Shown here piece by piece: positions 57,746 to 64,000 of a stretch of 64,000 bases of DNA (position 1 is its first letter; the number at the start of each line of letters is the position of its first letter). The position numbers and the translations under genes were made by a program. The notes under the pieces were generated by a model. It was given only the letters and a program-made list of their open reading frames with translations. It was not told where the DNA came from and did no database searches. The stretch comes from Owenia fusiformis (lineage: Eukaryota; Annelida; Polychaeta; Sabellida; Oweniidae): assembly GCA_903813345.2 (NCBI GenBank), contig CAIIXF020000001.1:30121915-30185914 (forward strand), read 5' to 3'.

Positions 57746-58463
57746 AAGGAGGAGGGAAGTTAGTGCAACAGATTTTGGACAGTCATATGTTTGATTTTGG
57801 CCATTTCCTGGGGATTTAAACAGGTGCATATGTTAGGCGAATGCATTACCTCCAGGAAAATCACTTCTAGAGATGATAAAATAATTTCGACTTTGAGACA
57901 GGGTAGATGCAAACAACCCACCCACATGTTTTTTTCTGAAACGCTTTCCTGATTTTCAACCCCTTCCATCCCTGCTTTTTTAATTTTTCTTGCATCAATA
58001 TGTTGCATTTTGACACACAGATAATCCCTCAAAAGGAATAAATGATTCCTTTTAGATAAAGTGAAAAACAATATTTCCCATGTTATTTTCCCATAGGAAA
58101 AATCATTGCTTTCAGCTAAGTTTGGTCACCCATAATGGGTATCTTTAAAACCCCTGAAGGAATCACTTATTCCTTTAAAGTGGTTAACTATGTGTCAAAA
58201 TGCAACATATTGATGCAAGAAAAATTGAAAAAGCAGGGGTGGAAGGGGTCGGATATTAGGAAAACATTTCAGAAAAAACATGTGGGTGGGTTGTTTGCAT
58301 CTACCCTGTCTCAAAGTCGAAATTATTTGATCATCTCTAGAAGTGATTTTCCTGGAGGTAATGCATTGGCCTAACATATGCAATTGTTTAAATCCTCAGA
58401 AAATGACCAAAATCCAAAATATGACTGTCCAAAATCTGTTGCGCTAATTTCCCTCCTCCTTTT
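57746..58463. mobile_element. Long palindrome (foldback-like element), about 720 bp
   Basis: The arms are about 340 bp each: aaaggaggagggaagttagt at 57746 matches the complement of ...ccctcctccttt ending near 58463. Inner matches include gacagtcatatgtttgattt, acctccaggaaaatcac and aacccacccacatgttttt with their complements at about 58425, 58350 and 58290. The centre (about 58075-58135) is unique. Divergence is a few to ten percent. It is either a foldback element or an inverted duplication. Confidence 0.8.
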
Positions 58464-58495
58464 GTCCTTTTTGAGTGCTTTTTCAGTATATATTT

Positions 58496-59788
58496 CACGG
58501 TGTATAACCCAAACGCTCCTACATGCACGACGGAGCGTTTCATTACTGAAATTAAACAAAGAAACGCTCCGGAGTAGGAAAACTGTCTGGCGGGAATGAT
58601 GAGCCGTCTGACAATTTCCCCAATAATGGGAATAAGAGGTATGAGTTACATATTTCGAGTATACCATTCGATGGGTGTGATATTCATGTTATACGTGGCT
58701 GGCTGTTGACGTTTGAAGCAATTAGGAAGAGCTGTACGAAGCAGTATAGTTATCAAAATTCAAAAACGTATTTGTCATTCTACCGGTCAAAACCCCTTTT
58801 GTCGATACATGTGATTAGTTGAGCCAAGAATAGAGCACCAACGTATATTTTAGTCAAATTCCAATGCTTCAACGCACCATACATTATCGTAATAGTGATT
58901 TGATGACCGAAAATCCAGTCTTAAAAATGATGACATTCTCATATTCAAGAAACGCTCCGATCTGGTTAACACAGTGAATTGGAAACGCTCCGGTAGTCTA
59001 GATCTGTTAAGGAAATATATAGCTTGCCTTTTCTTTTCAGGAAGAGAAAGAAAAGATCTATCATACCCCTTGGCATCAATAGAAGAAAGATTAATTCACA
59101 TATAACTTTTCGTTTTTTTTCTATAGTTTCATGATTTAGCACATGTAGGCATGACATCATCTAGTGTATAGGCTTTAATCAGCTAGTTGCACGTTTAGCA
59201 CCACCAGGTTCAGATGTTTCAATTTGCCTAACAAGTACAACACGTTTTTGAGAGATAGATTCGATTCGGAACTCTTCTCTAATAATCTGAAAATGATATC
59301 AAAACAAAAAGGTAAGAGCGTTTCTAAAATTGTGGTCTAAATCGACGGAGCGTTTCGAGGAAAGCAAGCGATTTCTCGAGAACAAGTAATGCATTTGGAC
59401 TGGGATTTTAGGAAATGAGAATATACGAGTTTGTGATCTACTACTTAAACAGAAAGATTAACCTTTTCATAAAAATACTAGTTTAATTCGTAATTTGTGG
59501 TCAAATCGTCATCTTCAGATTCGTTCGATCTACACTACGGAGCTTTGATCAAGCAAATAACAGTTTACCACCAGAAGTTGAATAAATAAGATCTTTGCTC
59601 ATGGTATTGTTCATCGAATGGTACATAATATTTCACCATGACATATGATATGTAAGAGAAACGAGAGAAACAATACTTACGGTCATAGTAGAATCTTCAT
59701 TAGCCGCCATTTTATTTCGCTCCGGAGCGTTTCCGCGTAAATGTAACGCTCCGTCGTGCATGTAGGAGCGTTTGGGTTATACACCGTG
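58496..59788 (-). mobile_element. 1.29-kb TIR element with 44-bp inverted ends
   Basis: cacggtgtataacccaaacg at 58496 is the start of a 44-bp terminal repeat whose complement ends at 59788; the two ends match perfectly. A 5-bp direct repeat, tattt, flanks it (58491-58495, 59789-59793). Several subterminal copies of aaacgctccg or its complement occur inside (for example near 58560, 58955, 58980, 59310 and 59350), as in DNA transposons whose transposase binds repeated sites. It is too short for a full transposase. It lies 32 bp from the palindrome on its left. The superfamily is not known to me. Confidence 0.85.
59179..59710 (-). CDS. Possible two-exon small gene inside the TIR element
   Basis: On the minus strand ATG at 59710 opens MAANEDSTMT (59681-59710) followed by a strong donor gtaagt. 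Downstream, an acceptor (gatatcattttcag) opens exon 59179-59286 in the same phase: IIREEFRIESISQKRVVLV, then RQIETSEPGGAKRATS and TGA. The total is 45 residues. The upstream context (aaaATGGCGGC) is a good start context. It may be the remnant 5' end of a transposase gene or a captured host exon pair. I do not recognise it, and so short a product may be chance. Confidence 0.35.
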
Positions 59789-60892
59789 TATTTGCGAACG
59801 TTCTGATTCAAAGAGCGAATCGCGAAAGGGAGAATTAACTTCATTTCCCCATTGCATTGTATCCCCAGAAAATTAAACAGGTGGAGGCATTATACTGTTT
59901 TTAATTTCAAATTGATATCATATTGCGCCTTTAATGTAGGCCGAGACCATCGTAACTAATTATCCTCAATTTTCTTATTCTTATTATTTAAAATGCAACT
60001 GTATTCTAAGATCCATTCCTGCACTTTATTGTGTTCAGTACTATGCAAAGGCGTAACCATGGGGAGGGGTGCGACCCCGATAACCAATGAAAATAGAACC
60101 ATTGGATAGAAGAAGAAAATAGCTTTAAAATGCTCTTTATTGAAAGCGTCTAGCTCAATTTTGAAGGCAGTTGCATCAATTTTTGTAAAACTCAAAACTA
60201 ATCTTCGAAAAATTTGTTTTTGCCTTGCTTATGCCAAGATCGCCCCCCCCCCCTGGGTAACCTGACTGACTGAAGGCTGCCTACGCCCCTCCAGTGTATT
60301 AAAATAACTCACGACTTTTTGCTGGCGGGAAGAGCGTCTGAGGATCAATATGATGCAAGCTTTTCCTATTTTTAATTTGAAAATTGAGAAATTGAATCAT
60401 TATCTGGTCAGAGAGTGGAATGCATCGTACATGTACATGTACAATGTCCAGTTGGAACTGATAATTTAAATTTTCCCTGATCAATTTGAAGCAAGTTAAA
60501 AAAGTTTGATCTCCTTCTGAGAACTTGTAGATTTTTTGGTCAATTTGAAGAAACTTTGGGAGCGGTTCCCCCCCCCCCCCCCGGCCTATATTCCTTTCAA
60601 ATCATGCATTTTTCACCGTTCTGATTACTTTTCGCATGATTGTTTTGCCAAAACTGTCACAAGTTACTCCCCTTGGTAATAGCCCTCCACCCTCCTAAAT
60701 GCATATTTGCAGCCGATGAAGAAAAAATATTATATTTGTTTATCAAACAATTTTTAGAAATCAAAATATCCTGTTTGTGCCGGAAAGAGATCGCCGTGCT
60801 CCAGACAATTAATTAGTATTTGTTTTGTATAGTTACTGATCAAAGATGTCAAATTGTGGGAATCATGAATAATGACCGTTCAGACCAGCTTT

Positions 60893-60992
60893 TAAAATAC
60901 CAACCACCGAACTCCGAACACAAACAATCGAGCACCGTCCACAAAAAGTCGGAGACTATATATATAATTCTAGTGGTGGCATAATAACACTT
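60893..60992 (+). mobile_element. TGTCACCAC-family short element, copy 7 (degraded)
   Basis: About 100 bp: accaaccaccgaac, gagcaccgtccacaaaaagt, ggagactatata, agtggtggcataa. The left terminal repeat is lost and the right is partly kept. Confidence 0.5.
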
Positions 60993-62129
60993 TCATCCTC
61001 CCATGGGTATACGAGGAGTCTTATATCCAATATCCAGTCTCATAATAATCAGAGGCATATTGATAATTTTTCATTTGACTTAATACGCCTCTGTTATAAT
61101 CATGGACGTCTATCCCGGTCAGATTATTCCTGGTCAATCATCATGCTACATGCAGGTATATAAGCCATGCACACAGGTATGAAAAAATAACTGTCACAAG
61201 AAATGAAAACAAGAATTTTGGAAAGCAACTATAGGTCAAATATCAAAAATATATTTTAACAACAAAGCAACACAATAAACCGTTGAAAACGTCATTGATT
61301 AAAGAAGCACAGAAAGTAATTAGCTTAACTAAATATCTATAATCGTGCTTTAATAATCTATATGTATTTTTGCAAGAGTTTGTCCCCGTCTGCTAAGGTG
61401 ATAATAGGGTTAAGACACACGTTTCTTAAAAAAGAACGTGGTTCTTTAGATAACTATTTCTCCCATTTGAACTGTTTACTTGGTCGATTGAGTATAAAGA
61501 CATACGGAAAACAATCCCAGGTGAATATGAGAGTGGAACAGTATCCCCCGGGAACGAAATAGTACACGCTCGGGTACAAGTTCTTTTAAAAACGTGTAAC
61601 TTAACCTTCTTATAAAACCAAGCAAAGGAAATGTAAAGCTAGCTTAACATCGTGAAATGAACAGCCTTTACTATTTTGGGAATATGAAGACTCTCTCTTT
61701 CAAGCAATCTAGTGCATGGCTCTGATAAATCAGAATGCTAGCTCTAATAAATTAAAAATGTATAAACTTAAATAAAGTACGCAAAATGCCTATCTAAAAA
61801 ATAATTATTCGAAATGAATGTAGAGCTCGTCATCAAAATTGTCATCATCACCGTCAACGGACCTGCGCCAACTATTTATGAATACCTGGAAGATACATTA
61901 AACCCTTAATTATTAACTTTTAAGTGTTAACAATAAAACAAGAAACTGCATGCATAAGATGAAGTATAAACACCCGGGTATAAACGCATTGTTGGGCGTC
62001 GAGGTAGCATTCGCCAATTCAACTGACGGCTGACAGATTCACCAACCAGGCTAATTCATGTCCAAATCATTTAAATATGAATAGTAAATGTCACTATTCC
62101 TTCATTTATGTTTAAAATGGCTTAAAAAC

Positions 62130-62262
62130 TAGGTTAAACCACCAGCCGGCATCCGGCAGATGAATTAAACTCCTCATTTAACTCACGAGTAGTACATGCC
62201 ATTATAAGTAATTGAGTTTACCACTGATAAAAAGTAGGTTAAACCACCAGCCGGCAACTGAA
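62130..62262 (+). repeat. Direct repeat pair, ggttaaaccaccagccggc
   Basis: taggttaaaccaccagccgg occurs at about 62132 and again at about 62235, 100 bp apart, each followed by a gaattaa/gaattcat string. A short local duplication of unknown origin. Confidence 0.6.
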
Positions 62263-63239
62263 TTCATGAATGCAACCTTAGTTCTAAATTATATCTGAAC
62301 TGTTTCTGCTGAATCACATGATGCGTTTTACACCTTTCCTTGAGTGAAGACCCCCGCCCTTCTTTACGTTGTGCCTTCCTCGCATGTGTCCATGTATAAC
62401 CCCAAAATTCATATGTCCGTCATGTCTGAAGCATTCCATTCATAGAAAGAACCTGTAAAAAGAATAATATTTAGCAGATAAGATATCAAACGGTGACTGA
62501 GACATCAAATGTTTTAACCATGGACCGGGGTTAAATATTGTAGTTGCTTAAAATTATATATGATGGCCGGGGCATGCAAGCTCAATTAATGTGGGACAGG
62601 TATTTTAAAATCAATAACAAAAAATAGCTGTCAGTGTCACATTCGCTATATGGGCTCACCTTTCGCCACTGAGTGGTTATTTCGGGCATACATTTTTAAT
62701 TAATTGTTTTAATTGGTGTGACTGGATATATCTTGTTGTTAAACGATTTGTTTTGCCCATCGTGTATACATGCTGTGTCCCGCTGTCTGCCCCAGCAAAG
62801 TATTCACACGTTGTCGAACGATGAGCACATATAAGTGTGATAGCTCCATAATAATAATGGTTTGTTTTAAACCTTAAAAATACTCAAACATGTCTAAAAT
62901 GAAAATATTATGAAAACCAGAAGCCTTGTTTCAGTTGTTTTAAATACTGAACATTGTATTAACGTTTAATGCTATTTTTAGTATGACACGGGGACTTTGG
63001 TATATTCAGGGCTGAAATCAAAGTCCCACTGAACAAGAAGGGGATTAGGCTATTTCATTATTATGTGGACTTAAACATAATGTTTGAAGTGAAAAAATTC
63101 ATATTTTCGTATATTTCTGTTTATCTTAAAAGGATATCGAATCATTGCATTACACAAATGCGTTGCTTGCAAACATAAGCGAACCTTTAAATTCGACAGA
63201 CAGTTAACTGTTATTAATTTGATTTAAATCTGTAAAAAT

Positions 63240-64000
63240 GTCTTGAGTTATTTCATAGATTTATTTGTAAAACTGCCTGGGAATTGAATGTCGTGAATAA
63301 CTCGGTCTCAATACTTTTCCGAAACCAATGCAAACATATAAAATAGTATGTACTTGTCAATACAGTGTATCATACAATGCCACTGTATGTGCATGGCAAA
63401 CTGGTTCCCCTGTAAGTATCCGCCCTGTTCAATATATTGAGTAATTTCATAGATTTACTTGAGAAACTGCCCGGGAACTGAATGTCATGGATTATACTAC
63501 AAATCTCAATACCTCCCCGAAATCAATGTATCACGCGTCCACCCTGTTCAATTGAGTTATTTCATAGATTTATTTCTAATTGAAAGCCTATGGTAAAACT
63601 GCCATTGGAATTGAATGTCATGAATTTCTACAGTCTCAATACTTTTCCGAAACCAATGCAAAAATATATGTTCTTGCCAATACAGTGTATTACACAACGC
63701 CACTGTATGTGCATGGCGAACTGGTTCCCCTGTAAGCATCCGCTCTGTTCAATTGACTTATTTCATTGATACATTAGTGAAATTGACCGAGAACTGAAAT
63801 ACTACAAATCTCAATACTTCCCAGAAATCAATGTATCAAGCATCCGCCCTGTTCAATTGAGTTATTTCATGTAGGCATATTTATTTTGTGAAACTGCCAA
63901 TACAGTAGTGGTGTATCATACAACGTCATTGTATGTACATGGCGAACTGGTTCCCCTGTAAGCGTCCGCCCTGTTCAATTGAGTTATTTCATAAATTTAT
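63240..64000 (+). repeat. Satellite-like array with alternating long and short units, continuing past the window
   Basis: tgagttatttcatagattta recurs (with changes) near 63245, 63439, 63553, 63753, 63857 and 63979. Long units (about 195-200 bp) contain aaaccaatgcaaa, caatacagtgtat, tgccactgtatgtgcatggc and aactggttcccctgtaag. Short units (about 105-115 bp) lack that middle part. All end ccgccctgttcaat. The third long unit is shortened. This is a higher-order tandem array cut by the window edge. Confidence 0.8.

Larger units (their letters stand above)
59789..63230. other. Gene-poor stretch with repeat debris
   Basis: No gene supported. Contains poly-C element pieces near 60241-60290 and 60568-60690 (the latter with tcaaatcatgcatttttcacc, like the 45160 element), a degraded TGTCACCAC copy at 60893-60992 and a duplicated motif near 62130-62255. 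The rest is AT-rich sequence in which I see nothing. Confidence 0.5.

Overview
This is eukaryotic, metazoan DNA: AT-rich, with many short GT-AG introns, recurrent acatgtacatgta strings, and numerous small terminal-inverted-repeat (TIR) elements. The style, together with a ROCO GTPase carrying TIR signalling domains, suggests a marine lophotrochozoan, most likely a bivalve mollusc. The organism is inference; the gene structures below were read directly from splice sites and reading phase.

1-34.8 kb, plus strand: one enormous gene. I traced 51 exons (1400..33931) with compatible phases, about 5,080 residues, and the start lies upstream or is not recognised. It begins with a charged coiled coil, then has about 106 copies of a roughly 40-residue motif (basic strand, [VI]DG.W, W-x9-W, short helix ending KYE-like). 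Outside one exon there is almost always one motif per exon and every intron is phase 0. Five exons have been triplicated as a cassette (3.4-10.3 kb). The next exon (10380..18695, 8,316 bp) alone holds 65 tandem copies of an exact 126-bp unit. At the C-terminus the motifs stop and two coiled coils enclose a clear dynein-stalk-type microtubule-binding domain (32.4-33.9 kb), without any motor. I take this to be the most novel object in the window: a giant Trp-motif fibre with a dynein-like microtubule tip.

35.6-37.2 kb, plus strand: a small four-exon gene for a secreted, cysteine-rich protein of about 159 residues.

38.7-50.9 kb, minus strand: the 3' 19 exons of a ROCO-family gene (Roc GTPase, COR, two TIR domains, C-terminal conserved region), about 1,130 residues seen. 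The P-loop exon was not found. TIR1 lacks the usual glutamate and TIR2 keeps it. One intron holds a 60-bp minisatellite made of copies of the following exon's splice acceptor; it stays open in the gene's reading frame.

51-64 kb: gene-poor and repeat-rich, with a truncated C2H2 zinc-finger fragment, a 720-bp palindrome, a 1.29-kb TIR element with a possible small spliced reading frame, several poly-C/poly-G element remnants and a satellite-like array at the right edge. Several small element families (a TGTCACCAC family, an 8-bp-duplication hAT-like element, a CAGGCCCGT element) also lie in introns of the genes to the left.
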